A program made the translations under genes and the position numbers. From assembly GCA_024278775.1 (NCBI GenBank), contig JAJRSP010000136.1:1-16394 (forward strand): a DNA stretch of 16,394 nucleotides, given 5' to 3'. Source of the stretch: Planctomycetota bacterium (GTDB lineage: Bacteria > Planctomycetota > Phycisphaerae > UBA1845). Shown one piece after another: positions 7,670 through 15,940 of the stretch (the first letter of the stretch is position 1; each line of letters starts with the position of its first letter). The notes beneath the pieces are model-generated. The model searched no databases. It was not told the DNA's origin and was given only the letters and a program-made list of their open reading frames with translations.

Positions 7670-7770
7670 GACGGAAATGATTCCGTCATGGACCCGCCGT
7701 GTGGTGCTGGCATCGCCGTTTTCGGGGCACCCGGGCGAAGCTTCACTGGCTTATCGGGTCGTCCGATAGG
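7670..7770 (+). promoter_or_regulatory. Structured leader upstream of the VKOR gene
   Basis: Three stems lie in a row in the gap between the two divergent operons. GACGGAA/TTCCGTC (7670-7687) is a perfect 7-bp stem with a 4-nt loop. GGTGC/GCACC (7703-7731) encloses CCG-TTTT-CGG. CTTATCGG/CCGATAGG (7750-7770) has 8 pairs including one G-T and a 5-nt loop. The last ends 71 nt before the VKOR ATG. No riboswitch family is recognised, and no strong plus-strand promoter is seen nearby. Confidence 0.35.
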
Positions 7771-7841
7771 ACTAGGGTGGAACTGCGCAGACGGTGCTCT
7801 CAGAGGGAGATGCCGCGGATGCCGTGCGGAGACCCGAGGCG

Positions 7842-9212
7842 ATGTCGAAAACAGCCAAAAGACGATTGCTGACGTGTGCCATCGTCGTACTTGCCTTGCT
7901 TGGTATCTTGTTCACGGGGGCCTTGCTGGCAGATCATGATGGCGGCTGGGATTCCGGCCACAACCTGGGTACGGCGTTCCTGTTGCAACTGTGCGCCTCC
8001 GATGCACTGCCCAGCGCAAGCTGCGCGGACGTGGTAGCGAGTCGATGGGGTTCGTTTGATTTCTACTACCACACGCGGCGGTATCTCGTGCCGATGTCCT
8101 TCATCGGATTGGCCTATTTTCTGACGATTGCGATCTGGTTCACGTTTTGCGGAATCCCTCCGGGTTACGCCACATGGCGACGCCGCGGCGTCGGGCTGTT
8201 CGTCACTGGTGGGCTGCTGGTATCAGTCTCTCTGACGATTGTGATGGCGTTTTCGCTGAAATCCTGGTGCCCGCTATGCGTGTTCGCCCACTTCGCCAAT
8301 CTCGCCATTTTTGTGGCGTTCGTTCTGGCGTGGCGGCTGACCCGCACCGAAGGCCCAGACAAACCTCCAGCCAAGACCGTAGGAAACCGAGACCTGGAAC
8401 TTCGTCTGGGTCTTCTGGCCCTGGCCACATCGGTCGCGGTGGTGGGTTGTGCCTGGTTCTATTTCGACACGGTTCTTGAGACGCGACGGCAATGGCGGCG
8501 GGCGCACGGTCTTAAACAAGCCATCGAAGCCCTTCAAGACGACGCCGCGTTCACTATGCGTGAGTTCTTTGCCGAGCCGGTTCAACCGGTTCCGCGGAAA
8601 GAGCCGGACCTCGATGACACCCGACCCACGATGGTGGTGTTTCGCAGCTTCGAGAGCAACGCGAGCGCCTGCTTCGAGCAGGACTGGCGTGATGAGTTCT
8701 CCCGAGAGGCTGGCGACAGCCTGCGCATCGAGTATCGACACACGCCGCTTGATCTCATCCAGGCCGTCTCCGAGGGAAGACCGCTCGACGACAGCGAAAC
8801 GGCTCCGCTTCGCGCGATGGAGGCAGCCCGTCTTCAGCACGATCCGGCCGCCTACGATCGGTTGGCCGTGGCGCTGTTTCGATCTCGCAAGAGCCATACC
8901 ACCCCGGACTTTGCCGCACTGGCGCACCGCGTCGGGTTGGATGCCCTGCGGCTCACGAATGATATGGCGAGTGATGCCGTCCGTCGCCGGGTCATGGAAG
9001 ACCTGGCGTTGGCCGTCTCGCTGCATGTGGATCACACGCCGACGATCTTCATCGAAGGACGCCGCGTGCCGAACCTGTGCGTTAAGAGTTCGGCATTTTG
9101 GGCGGCTATCGGGCATGAGCCGGGCCTGACGGAATCCCTCGCAACGCTCGGCCGCACGTGGGTCGACGACGTCGAGACCAACCCCTTGGCTCCCACGGGA
9201 TCACCGAAATGA
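7842..9212 (+). CDS. VKOR-type disulfide protein fused to a degenerate DsbA/thioredoxin-like domain
   Basis: Predicted protein of 456 residues. The N-terminal half is a vitamin K epoxide reductase (VKOR) membrane domain. It has hydrophobic segments near 9-30, 83-105, 116-138 and 147-165. A loop cysteine pair Cys51/Cys61 precedes ASRWGSF, and the CXXC motif CPLC is at 143-146. VKOR reoxidises partner thiol oxidases with quinone. A further membrane segment lies at 188-208. Residues about 260-440 resemble a DsbA-like thioredoxin fold: PTMVVFRSFES at the start and the cis-Pro loop HTPTIFIEGRRV (398-409). Where the family has CPXC after FE, this protein has Ser-Asn-Ala-Ser (272-275). The nearest cysteine is Cys277, so the attached domain is probably not a standard oxidase. 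Start: ATG 7842, with GGAG about 10 nt upstream; GTG 7794 is in frame and possible. It opens the six-gene operon; its stop overlaps the next ATG. Confidence 0.86.
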   Translation: MSKTAKRRLLTCAIVVLALLGILFTGALLADHDGGWDSGHNLGTAFLLQLCASDALPSASCADVVASRWGSFDFYYHTRRYLVPMSFIGLAYFLTIAIWFTFCGIPPGYATWRRRGVGLFVTGGLLVSVSLTIVMAFSLKSWCPLCVFAHFANLAIFVAFVLAWRLTRTEGPDKPPAKTVGNRDLELRLGLLALATSVAVVGCAWFYFDTVLETRRQWRRAHGLKQAIEALQDDAAFTMREFFAEPVQPVPRKEPDLDDTRPTMVVFRSFESNASACFEQDWRDEFSREAGDSLRIEYRHTPLDLIQAVSEGRPLDDSETAPLRAMEAARLQHDPAAYDRLAVALFRSRKSHTTPDFAALAHRVGLDALRLTNDMASDAVRRRVMEDLALAVSLHVDHTPTIFIEGRRVPNLCVKSSAFWAAIGHEPGLTESLATLGRTWVDDVETNPLAPTGSPK

Positions 9213-9523
9213 CCGGAACACACACGATCCACCCACCCTCTGCTCGTGCCATGCCGCTAAGGCGGACGAACGTGACCGTGGAGGAACTGGACGGCGAAGC
9301 CCTGATCTACGACTCGGTGACGGCCGACACCCACCGACTCAACCTGACGGCTTACTTCGTGTGGCGTGCCTGCGACGGTCGCGCCACGATCGGGCAGATC
9401 GCCCGGTCACTCACCGAATCCTTTGACGTCTCCTATGAGGAAGCCGGCGAACACGCCGAACGAATCGTCACGGAATTTCTGGAGCGAGGGTTGGTCTTTG
9501 TCGGTCCGTTGTCCGAGGCTTGA
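9209..9523 (+). CDS. PqqD-like small protein, HPr-rel-A system type
   Basis: Predicted protein of 104 residues. After a 20-residue head the PqqD-type winged-helix pattern follows: VEELDGEALIYDSVTADTHRLN, TAYFVWRACDGRATIGQIA (48-65) and the C-terminal EFLERGLVFVG. PqqD-fold proteins bind a peptide and present it to a modifying enzyme. The version beside an HPrK-related kinase is annotated in databases as an 'HPr-rel-A system' PqqD-family protein, with no proven substrate. The ATG overlaps the VKOR stop as ATGA, and GGGA lies 8 nt upstream; this strongly implies translational coupling. A later ATG at 9251 is less likely. The kinase gene starts 18 nt after its stop. Confidence 0.85.
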   Translation: MTGTHTIHPPSARAMPLRRTNVTVEELDGEALIYDSVTADTHRLNLTAYFVWRACDGRATIGQIARSLTESFDVSYEEAGEHAERIVTEFLERGLVFVGPLSEA

Positions 9524-9541
9524 TCCACACGTGTCAGAGCT

Positions 9542-10456
9542 ATGATCACCGTTCCCCCACGACCTGAACTCGACCGGCACGCCACGCATCTTCGCATCGG
9601 CGTCGTACGCGCGACGGTTCGTTCGCAAACCCGGCGGTTTCGTAACGAGCATGCGGCGTTGTATTCACCGTTCCGCGTGAATGAATCGGACGATAGCCCG
9701 ATCACGATTGATGTCATCCAGAAGCGCGTCACGCCGTGGCCCTATCCGCGTTACGAGATTTACATCAACGGACGGATGATTTTCGCGCCAACGAGACATG
9801 AGCAGATCCTCCCCTATGTCGAGTGGGCCATGAACTGGGAGGTGCCGCGCGTGATGCCGGCCTACCTGCAGCTTCACGCCTCCTCGTTGGAAATCAACGG
9901 GCACGGCGTCATCTTCCCCGGCGATTCAGGCAGCGGAAAGTCCACGCTCGCACTCGGGCTGCTCTCACGCGGATCGCGTTACCTCTGCGATGAATTCGCC
10001 ATGATCCATTCGGATTCGCTCGAACTACACCCCTATCCAAGAGCGATCTGCCTGAAGCGGCCGTCGTTTGCGATCGCCGAGCGAATGGGGATTCCGGTGA
10101 ACCGGAGCCAGAGCTACCTCAAAGGGATCAAGGGCTACGTGACCTTTATCAACCCGTTGACGATCCGGGCGAACGTCATCGGACGGGCGTGTCCGATTCG
10201 TCATGTGATCTTCCCGCGCTATACCCGGGGTGCGACGCCGGGTCTGACGCCGATCACCCGCGCGGAGGCCGCGTTTGAGTTGCACCGTTTGTGCTTCAAC
10301 CTGTTTGGATGCGAAAAAACGAGCCTCGATGTGTTGTCTGGGATGATTCGCGGCGCGCAGTGCCATCGCCTGGTCAGTGGCGATATTGATGATACGTGCC
10401 AACTTGTGGAAGAGCTCGTCGGTGCGGCACGCGTGCCACTGGCACGCACTGCGTAG
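9542..10456 (+). CDS. HPr-kinase-related P-loop kinase (HprK-related kinase A type)
   Basis: Predicted protein of 304 residues. The second half resembles the C-terminal catalytic domain of HPr kinase: LHASSLEINGHGVIFPG leads into the Walker A loop GDSGSGKST (127-135, Lys133), and LCDEFAMI (148-155, Asp150) is a Walker-B-like acidic element. The usual N-terminal HPrK domain is absent; residues 1-105 are a family-specific region with YEIYINGRMIFAP. True HPrK phosphorylates Ser46 of the phosphocarrier HPr. Related kinases in lasso-peptide clusters phosphorylate a peptide, so a peptide or small-molecule target is possible here. It lies between the PqqD-like and nucleotidyltransferase genes, its regular partners. 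Ribosome site is weak (AGAGCT before ATG). Family call is firm, substrate unknown. Confidence 0.88.
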   Translation: MITVPPRPELDRHATHLRIGVVRATVRSQTRRFRNEHAALYSPFRVNESDDSPITIDVIQKRVTPWPYPRYEIYINGRMIFAPTRHEQILPYVEWAMNWEVPRVMPAYLQLHASSLEINGHGVIFPGDSGSGKSTLALGLLSRGSRYLCDEFAMIHSDSLELHPYPRAICLKRPSFAIAERMGIPVNRSQSYLKGIKGYVTFINPLTIRANVIGRACPIRHVIFPRYTRGATPGLTPITRAEAAFELHRLCFNLFGCEKTSLDVLSGMIRGAQCHRLVSGDIDDTCQLVEELVGAARVPLARTA

Positions 10457-10502
10457 CGTGTCTTTCCAACGGATGTACTTCGGCTGATGCCATCGTCACC
10501 CT

Positions 10503-11702
10503 ATGATGCAGACCCAACCCGACAAGCATGATCCGACCGCCGCGGCGCTGCTCGCCAACTGCTTTGCGCCCGCAGCCGCGGACGCCGGTTTTCCCCAAGA
10601 GGCTACCTCGTGGTTCGCACTTACCCGTGCGGCCGAGCACCGCGGGCTCTGCGGACTGGTGCTGGAACGCGCCCAAGAACTCGGTGTGACGATCCCCGCC
10701 GACGTACGCGACGTACTGCACACCGGCATGGCTCGTGTGGCCGCCCAGCAACTCCACCAGACACACGAACTGTCTCGGCTGCTCAAGGCTTTTGACGAGG
10801 CGGGCGTGCCGGTCATGTTGCTCAAGGGAGCCGCGCTGACGCTATGCCTCTACGAAGAAACCGGACTGCGGCCGATGAGTGACGTGGACCTGCTCGTGCG
10901 TCCGGCCGAGGTCGATGCGGCCATGCGCGTGCTCCGCGAGACCGGTTGCCGGCGCGGTGCCGATTTGGTTCGCGACGACTTCTTCCCGCGTTTTTATTAC
11001 GAAACCGAGTGGGTGACCGATTCTCCGCGTCCGGTTCGCCTTGATGTTCACGTGAGGCCGCTGCGTCCGCTACGAATCGCCGTGACCATGCCGGACTATG
11101 CCCTCTGGCTCGGTGCCGAGCGAGTCGACGTCGGCTGTGGACCGGCTTGGATCCCTTCGCGGGAGGGGATGTTCGTTCACCTCGCCGCCCACGCCGCCTA
11201 CCACGGCTGCTCGCGATTGATCTGGCTGTATGACCTCAGACGTTTTTACAAACGCTACGGCCACGCGATCGACTGGTCGGTCGTGTTGGATTCGTGTCGG
11301 CGGTGGCGGCTTTCAGCCCCGATACGGTATGCGATCGAACAGTGTCGAACGCGCGTGGGTGAGATCTGTCCGGATAAGGTGGCCCGAGAACTGGATCGAC
11401 ACCGCATCTCCTGGCGGGATCGTCTCGTGCTGTGGCAAGCGCCGCGGGATGGCGAGCGGCCGCTGCGGCACGTCTTCGTCAACGCCATCACCACCCCGAA
11501 TCTGCGTTACGCCACGGCGTATGTCTTAGCGTGTGTCCGGCCAGACGATGCTCATCTGGGGGCGTTTTATCGTCCGCGGCATCCCGGCTGGCGCGTTTGT
11601 GCCCATTTGATTCGCGGCGTGAGAGCCATCGCTCGGGCAGTTGGCGGCATCATCCCGCTGCGCCCGACCGGCAACCGTAAGCCCACGGCGGCTTCTTACT
11701 GA
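10503..11702 (+). CDS. Nucleotidyltransferase family protein (NTP_transf_5 type)
   Basis: Predicted protein of 399 residues. After a helical N-terminal region comes the nucleotidyltransferase core: VMLLKGAAL (104-112), then RPMSDVDLLV (123-132), where Asp127 and Asp129 are the metal-binding pair. RLDVHVRP (179-186) supplies the third acidic residue, Asp181. Downstream, MFVHLAAHAAYHGCSRLIWLYDLRRF (223-248) is the family's helical signature. Its reaction, transfer of an NMP to a hydroxyl or phosphate, is not known for this group. In some lasso-peptide clusters a homologous enzyme acts after the kinase. It starts 46 nt after the kinase gene with two adjacent ATGs and no clear ribosome site, so the exact start could shift slightly. 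The C-terminal 50 residues are basic and aromatic. Confidence 0.87.
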   Translation: MMQTQPDKHDPTAAALLANCFAPAAADAGFPQEATSWFALTRAAEHRGLCGLVLERAQELGVTIPADVRDVLHTGMARVAAQQLHQTHELSRLLKAFDEAGVPVMLLKGAALTLCLYEETGLRPMSDVDLLVRPAEVDAAMRVLRETGCRRGADLVRDDFFPRFYYETEWVTDSPRPVRLDVHVRPLRPLRIAVTMPDYALWLGAERVDVGCGPAWIPSREGMFVHLAAHAAYHGCSRLIWLYDLRRFYKRYGHAIDWSVVLDSCRRWRLSAPIRYAIEQCRTRVGEICPDKVARELDRHRISWRDRLVLWQAPRDGERPLRHVFVNAITTPNLRYATAYVLACVRPDDAHLGAFYRPRHPGWRVCAHLIRGVRAIARAVGGIIPLRPTGNRKPTAASY

Positions 11703-11779
11703 ATCCAAACGCGGGTACATCCGATAAACAGTGGCGTAGCTGCTCGTCCGCGCTGCGCGATGACGGAGGCAGCCTTCTC

Positions 11780-12790
11780 ATGGAGAGCGTACACACTCGG
11801 CAGCCCGTGTCGGTCATCACGACCGTCAAGAACGACGAACGGGGCTGCGCGCAGACGATTCAGTCACTGCTCGTCCAAACGCGCCGGCCGGATGAGATCG
11901 TGGTGGTGGACGGCGGATCCACGGACGGCACGCTGGCCACGCTGCGATCATTCGCCGCGCAGCATGCGCACCTCCGAGTGATCCACGCACCCGAAGCCAA
12001 CATCGCCCGTGGGCGCAACATCGCCACGGAGGCCGCCCGACACGACATCATTGCCGCCACCGACGGTGGATGCGTCGCCGCGCCGGATTGGCTCGAAAAG
12101 ATTACCGCACCGTTTGACGCCGAAGACCCGGCGGAGTTTGTGGCCGGGTTCTACGAAATCGACGCCCAAAGCCTGCTCGAATCGGTCGTGGGGTTGGCGA
12201 CGATGCGCGGACAACTCGATCCGATTGATCGGGATTCGTTTAATCCGTCGGGGCGTTCGGTTGCCTATACAAAAACGGTCTGGTCGCGGGCCGGTGGCTG
12301 GCCGGAGTGGGTACACTTCTCCGAAGACACGCTGTTTGATCATCGGGTTCGCTCGCTCGACGTCACCTGGCGCGTAGCCGAAGACGCCATCGTCCATTGG
12401 CGACCGCGCCGAAGTTTCCGCAAAATCGCAAAACAGTTTTACTGCTACGGCACGGGACGCGGACACACACAGATCGATGCGCCAAGTTTTCACTACAACC
12501 TTCGCAACGCGGCCATCGTTGTCATCACGGCGCTGCTGCTGATCGTATCGCCCTGGTTTGCCATCCCGCTGGCGGCGCAGCTCGCGTATTTCTGTGTGCT
12601 GACGTTTCACGAAAAGGCACGGCGCATTGCCACAGTCACGCAAAGGCGACGCGCGTATGTGATGGCGCTGGCTGTGATGTGGACGGTGCTCGGTGCCAAC
12701 ACGCTCGGGTATCTCGTCGGCACGCTGCAACGACTATCGAAGCCGGATCGGTACGCGAAACGGATGAAAGCCTATCTGGCAGGGACGTAG
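11780..12790 (+). CDS. GT2 glycosyltransferase with C-terminal membrane segments
   Basis: Predicted protein of 336 residues. The GT-A fold domain comes first: PVSVITTVKNDE (9-20), VVVDGGSTDGT (41-51) with the first Asp of the nucleotide site, Asp95 in AATDGGC at the DXD position, and SEDT (181-184), which matches the general-base ED. HWRPRRSFRKIAKQFYCYGTG follows (206-226). Three hydrophobic stretches near 243-258, 261-275 and 293-315 anchor it in the inner membrane. Such enzymes add sugars to lipid-linked exopolysaccharide or cell-surface glycans from the cytoplasmic face. Start ATG has GGAGG (11765-11769) 10 nt upstream. It is 77 nt from the nucleotidyltransferase gene and 7 nt from the next GT4 gene. 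Confidence 0.93.
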   Translation: MESVHTRQPVSVITTVKNDERGCAQTIQSLLVQTRRPDEIVVVDGGSTDGTLATLRSFAAQHAHLRVIHAPEANIARGRNIATEAARHDIIAATDGGCVAAPDWLEKITAPFDAEDPAEFVAGFYEIDAQSLLESVVGLATMRGQLDPIDRDSFNPSGRSVAYTKTVWSRAGGWPEWVHFSEDTLFDHRVRSLDVTWRVAEDAIVHWRPRRSFRKIAKQFYCYGTGRGHTQIDAPSFHYNLRNAAIVVITALLLIVSPWFAIPLAAQLAYFCVLTFHEKARRIATVTQRRRAYVMALAVMWTVLGANTLGYLVGTLQRLSKPDRYAKRMKAYLAGT

Positions 12791-12797
12791 CAGGTAT

Positions 12798-14312
12798 ATG
12801 GCGAGATACCGACCATCTCACGGCGATCAACGCGGGCACTGGCTCTGCATCGCCTACGCCTTCCCGCCCATCAACCGGAGCGGCACGCATCGCACACTGG
12901 GATTCGTTCGACATCTCGACAAGCACGGCTGGGATGCCACCGTCCTGACCGTCCACCCCCAAGACGAACCCACCGATGCGGCGCTTGACGAACTCGTCCC
13001 CCCATCCACGCGGGTCATCCGAACCGGCTGGACGGATTTGATCTCATGCGTCAAGCGGTGGCTACCCGGGACGGATCGCGCAGTAGCGGATTCATCACGA
13101 ACCACGAGAACGCTACCACGTGTCGCGCGGCGGCGAACGCAATCTCGAACCCAACGCCTGCGTCGGTTCCCACGGGAATGGGGGTCGCGGCTGCTCGTGA
13201 CGCCGGACTCGCGCATCGGTTGGATCGTACCGGGTGTGCGAGCGGCTTTGCAGTCGATCCGTAAGCGCCGTCCCGATGTGATCTATTCAACGTCGCCGTG
13301 TATGTCGGCCCACCTGATCGCGATGATCGCCTCGGTGTGGACGCACATCCCGTGGGTGGCGGATTTCCGCGATCCGTGGCGCGGCAACCCGTTTCGCCAA
13401 CTCGGATTCCGCAGCTTGGACGTTTGGGATGCGGTGTTGGAATGGCTGGTGCTTCGCTTCGCCACACGTGTTGTTTGCAACACGCCCACCATGCGACAAG
13501 CGCTGATCAAACGGCGACCGTTTGTGGATGGAAAAAGCGCAACAATTCTCAACGGTTTCGACGAACTTCACCGCACCGGCGTCACGGCATCAACGACCAA
13601 GCCGTCCGGCGCGTTTGTCTTGCTTCATTGCGGGCAGTTCTACGGTCCGCGTAGCCCCAAGAGCTGGTTGGCCGCCCTGCGCCGCGCGATTGAACTCGAC
13701 CCCATCGCCACGGAATCGCTGCGTATGGAATTCGTCGGGCCAGAAACCTACGAAGGCGTCCCGCTGTTGACCCTCGCCGAGGAGGAGGGTGTGGCCGACT
13801 GCGTGCGCACTACCGGTACGTGCGCTCATGCAGAGGCCCTCGCACGGATGCAGCGGGCCGATGCGATGATCCTGGCCGGTTCATCCGGTGCGTCGGCCGA
13901 TCTGCAAATCCCCAACAAGCTCTTCGAATATCTTTCCATTCGTAAGCCGATTCTCGCTACGGTTGGTCCGGACAGCCCCGTGGTACCGATCCTGAGGGAG
14001 GCGGAGGCCCAGGCGTTGATCTGCACGCCGGACGACATCAACGCGATGGCGCGAGCTATGATTCGCATGGTTGGCCGAGACACGCGGCGTCCCGGTGGCG
14101 TTCGTGAGGTGTGGGGCGATTGGTCAGGGGTTGATCGGTTTGCACGTCGACACCGTGCCCAAGAGCTGGCCGGGATGTTTCATGAACTCACGGGAGTCGT
14201 CGCCGGCGCACCGCGGCAAGTCCTATCATCGGCTGTGACGACCGTTGGTGATCTTTGCTCCGTGCGACAAGGCGATCTGCAAGAGCCGGCGCTGTCGGCA
14301 AGCCCTCGTTAG
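12798..14312 (+). CDS. GT4-family glycosyltransferase
   Basis: Predicted protein of 504 residues, on the long side for GT4 enzymes. The N-domain starts with WLCIAYAFPPINRSGTHR (15-32), has an Arg-rich insert (about 100-128, TRTLPRVARRR and neighbours), then RPDVIYSTSP (158-167) and the motif DFRDPW (189-194). The C-domain contains LHCGQFYG (276-283) and IPNKLFEYLSIRKPIL (371-386), where KLFEYL is the donor-site motif of this branch. It begins 7 nt after the GT2 stop, so the two are cotranscribed and probably act in sequence on one glycan. It is the last gene before a strong terminator at 14363. A C-terminal tail of about 50 residues looks low in conservation signal. Acceptor and sugar unknown. 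Confidence 0.9.
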   Translation: MARYRPSHGDQRGHWLCIAYAFPPINRSGTHRTLGFVRHLDKHGWDATVLTVHPQDEPTDAALDELVPPSTRVIRTGWTDLISCVKRWLPGTDRAVADSSRTTRTLPRVARRRTQSRTQRLRRFPREWGSRLLVTPDSRIGWIVPGVRAALQSIRKRRPDVIYSTSPCMSAHLIAMIASVWTHIPWVADFRDPWRGNPFRQLGFRSLDVWDAVLEWLVLRFATRVVCNTPTMRQALIKRRPFVDGKSATILNGFDELHRTGVTASTTKPSGAFVLLHCGQFYGPRSPKSWLAALRRAIELDPIATESLRMEFVGPETYEGVPLLTLAEEEGVADCVRTTGTCAHAEALARMQRADAMILAGSSGASADLQIPNKLFEYLSIRKPILATVGPDSPVVPILREAEAQALICTPDDINAMARAMIRMVGRDTRRPGGVREVWGDWSGVDRFARRHRAQELAGMFHELTGVVAGAPRQVLSSAVTTVGDLCSVRQGDLQEPALSASPR

Positions 14313-14362
14313 ACTATGGGCAACGGTCCCCGCACGCGCCGGTTTGGATTTGAGATAAGAGA

Positions 14363-14397
14363 ACGGCGGGCCGAAGAATCGTCCTTCGACCCGCCGT
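14363..14397. terminator. Bidirectional terminator between the operon and flagellin
   Basis: The left arm ACGGCGGGCCGAAG (14363-14376) pairs with CTTCGACCCGCCGT (14384-14397): 13 of 14 pairs, one C-A mismatch, 7-nt loop. It lies between two convergent genes. On the minus strand the following bases are T-rich (TTCTCTTATCTC); on the plus strand CGTCGTTT follows. This is the strongest hairpin in the window and would serve both genes. Confidence 0.75.
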
Positions 14398-14473
14398 CGT
14401 TTCCCGGTCAACGAGCGGTCCCCCCCCGGTGCCACTCAGCTCCCTCGATCAGAGCTTACATCCGGGATCTCTG

Positions 14474-15940
14474 TTAGAGCAGCGACAGAATCTGTGCCGA
14501 CTGCTTTCCAGCCACACCGAGAAGCGCCACGGTTGCCTGAATGAGTACTTGCTGCTGGTTGAGCTTTGCCGTGGCCACGGCGAAGTCGGTATCCTCGATC
14601 ACACTGGCCGCGGCCCCGAGTCCTGTTTGGGCTGCTTGGAGCGATCGAATCGCACTGCCGACCTGGAACTTCTGGAAGCCACCGAGTCGACCACGCACAG
14701 ACGCCACTTCCTTTAGCGCTTCGCGTACCGAGGTTAACGCTGCGGTGGGATCAGTTCGCAGCTCGGCCGACCCACCGGAAGCCAACTCGGATACCTTCAC
14801 GGATCCGTTGCCGCCCCCCAGATTGAATGTAGCCAGCGAATCAATACCGATTGTCTGCTTCGTACGAGCTTCTGTTCCAAGCTGGAAGGTCGCACCACCA
14901 GTCGCCGCAATAGTGAAGGAGGTCGAAGTGGTGGCCTGGCTACCCTCGCCGAACGCCTGGGAGAGCGTGAAGGAGGCACTCACGCCGTTGGAGTTGTAGA
15001 CCACATCGAGTCCATCGGTACCAGCGGTTTGCCCGTTGATGGTGATGTTGGCATCAACGCCGGTCGTCTTGGTTTTCGTGCTGATATCATTCGCCGTGTT
15101 GCTATCGCCCGTGGACGTGCTGTACGAGCTATTCACGATACCACCAGAGATCAGGTTGACACTGATGAAAGCGTCTTTGCCGAACGTTGTCGAACTGAGC
15201 TTGATGTTTGTGCTATTCTGTATGGCCGATACCCCAGTCTGCGCTTTGGCGGCGTTGATCGCAGTCACCACGGCCGCCTGATTGGACCCACTGGCGATCG
15301 TAATGGTACCGGTTCCGAGTGATCCGGTAATGGCAACCGTGGTCGTACCCGAAGTCGCAGCGGTACCGCCGCCCTGAAAAGAGAAAGAGGCGGAGGCCAC
15401 CTGTGCGGAGGCCACGCGGTCGATTGTTAACGTCGTGGCGGTCGTACCCTGACCTCGCGAATACACACGTACGTTGTTCAGGAAGGTGCTGCTAACGCCT
15501 GTGGCTGCGATCGCCTGCGTGCCGTCGAGAAGTCGTTTCCCGTTGAAGTTCGTGGTGTTGACGATCCGGTCGATGGCGGTGAGCGCGCCGTCGATCTGAG
15601 CCTGATTCGAGGCGATTTCGCTGTCGGTGAGATTGGCGCTACTTGTTGAGGCCACGACCAACCGTTCGATCTCGCTCAGGAGAGACGACACCTCACCAAT
15701 CGCACCGTCGGCTACGGTCAGGATGGAATCGGTACGTTGGTTGTTGCCGATCGACGCGTCCACGGCCGTAAGCTCCGCCTTGAGTCCGGAGAGCGCAATC
15801 AGACCCGCGGGGTCATCCGCCCCGGTGTTGATACGCTTTCCTGTCGTGAGCTGTTCCAATGTCCGCGACTGCGACGCTGAGTTCTGATTCAGAATATTCA
15901 GCAACGTCAACGTGTTTGTGTTGTTGATCGTGAGTGCCAT
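14474..15940 (-). CDS. fliC: Flagellin
   Basis: Predicted protein of 488 residues, full length with both conserved ends. The N-terminal D0/D1 coiled-coil begins MALTINNTNTLTLLNILNQN, then LEQLTTGKRINTGADDPAGL and NFNGKRLLDG. The C-terminal half has VRGRLGGFQKFQV, VIEDTDFAVATAKLNQQQVL and ends QILSLL. The middle, about residues 150-380, is Ser/Thr/Gly/Ala-rich and variable. It holds a segment like the flagellin hook-IN motif (TITIASGSNQAAVVTAINAA), which forms the surface-exposed part of the filament. No signal peptide is expected, since export is by the flagellar type III system. AAAGGG lies 9 nt before the ATG. The upstream gap is AT-rich, with a TGGCAC (16021-16026) that could belong to a promoter, but the -12 part does not match sigma-54. 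It is convergent with the glycosyltransferase operon. The Ser/Thr-rich middle could be glycosylated; this is not shown. Confidence 0.96.
   Translation of the reverse strand: MALTINNTNTLTLLNILNQNSASQSRTLEQLTTGKRINTGADDPAGLIALSGLKAELTAVDASIGNNQRTDSILTVADGAIGEVSSLLSEIERLVVASTSSANLTDSEIASNQAQIDGALTAIDRIVNTTNFNGKRLLDGTQAIAATGVSSTFLNNVRVYSRGQGTTATTLTIDRVASAQVASASFSFQGGGTAATSGTTTVAITGSLGTGTITIASGSNQAAVVTAINAAKAQTGVSAIQNSTNIKLSSTTFGKDAFISVNLISGGIVNSSYSTSTGDSNTANDISTKTKTTGVDANITINGQTAGTDGLDVVYNSNGVSASFTLSQAFGEGSQATTSTSFTIAATGGATFQLGTEARTKQTIGIDSLATFNLGGGNGSVKVSELASGGSAELRTDPTAALTSVREALKEVASVRGRLGGFQKFQVGSAIRSLQAAQTGLGAAASVIEDTDFAVATAKLNQQQVLIQATVALLGVAGKQSAQILSLL

Noticed and set aside
7688..7939. Gly/Cys-rich 83-residue open frame as a precursor peptide for the PqqD/kinase system
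   Set aside because: It overlaps the VKOR start in another frame, has no properly spaced ribosome site (the upstream GAGG lies inside a hairpin), and shows no leader/core pattern.
9209..11702. A lasso-peptide biosynthesis cluster
   Set aside because: PqqD-like, kinase and nucleotidyltransferase are present, but no asparagine-synthetase-like cyclase, transglutaminase-like protease or precursor is in the window.
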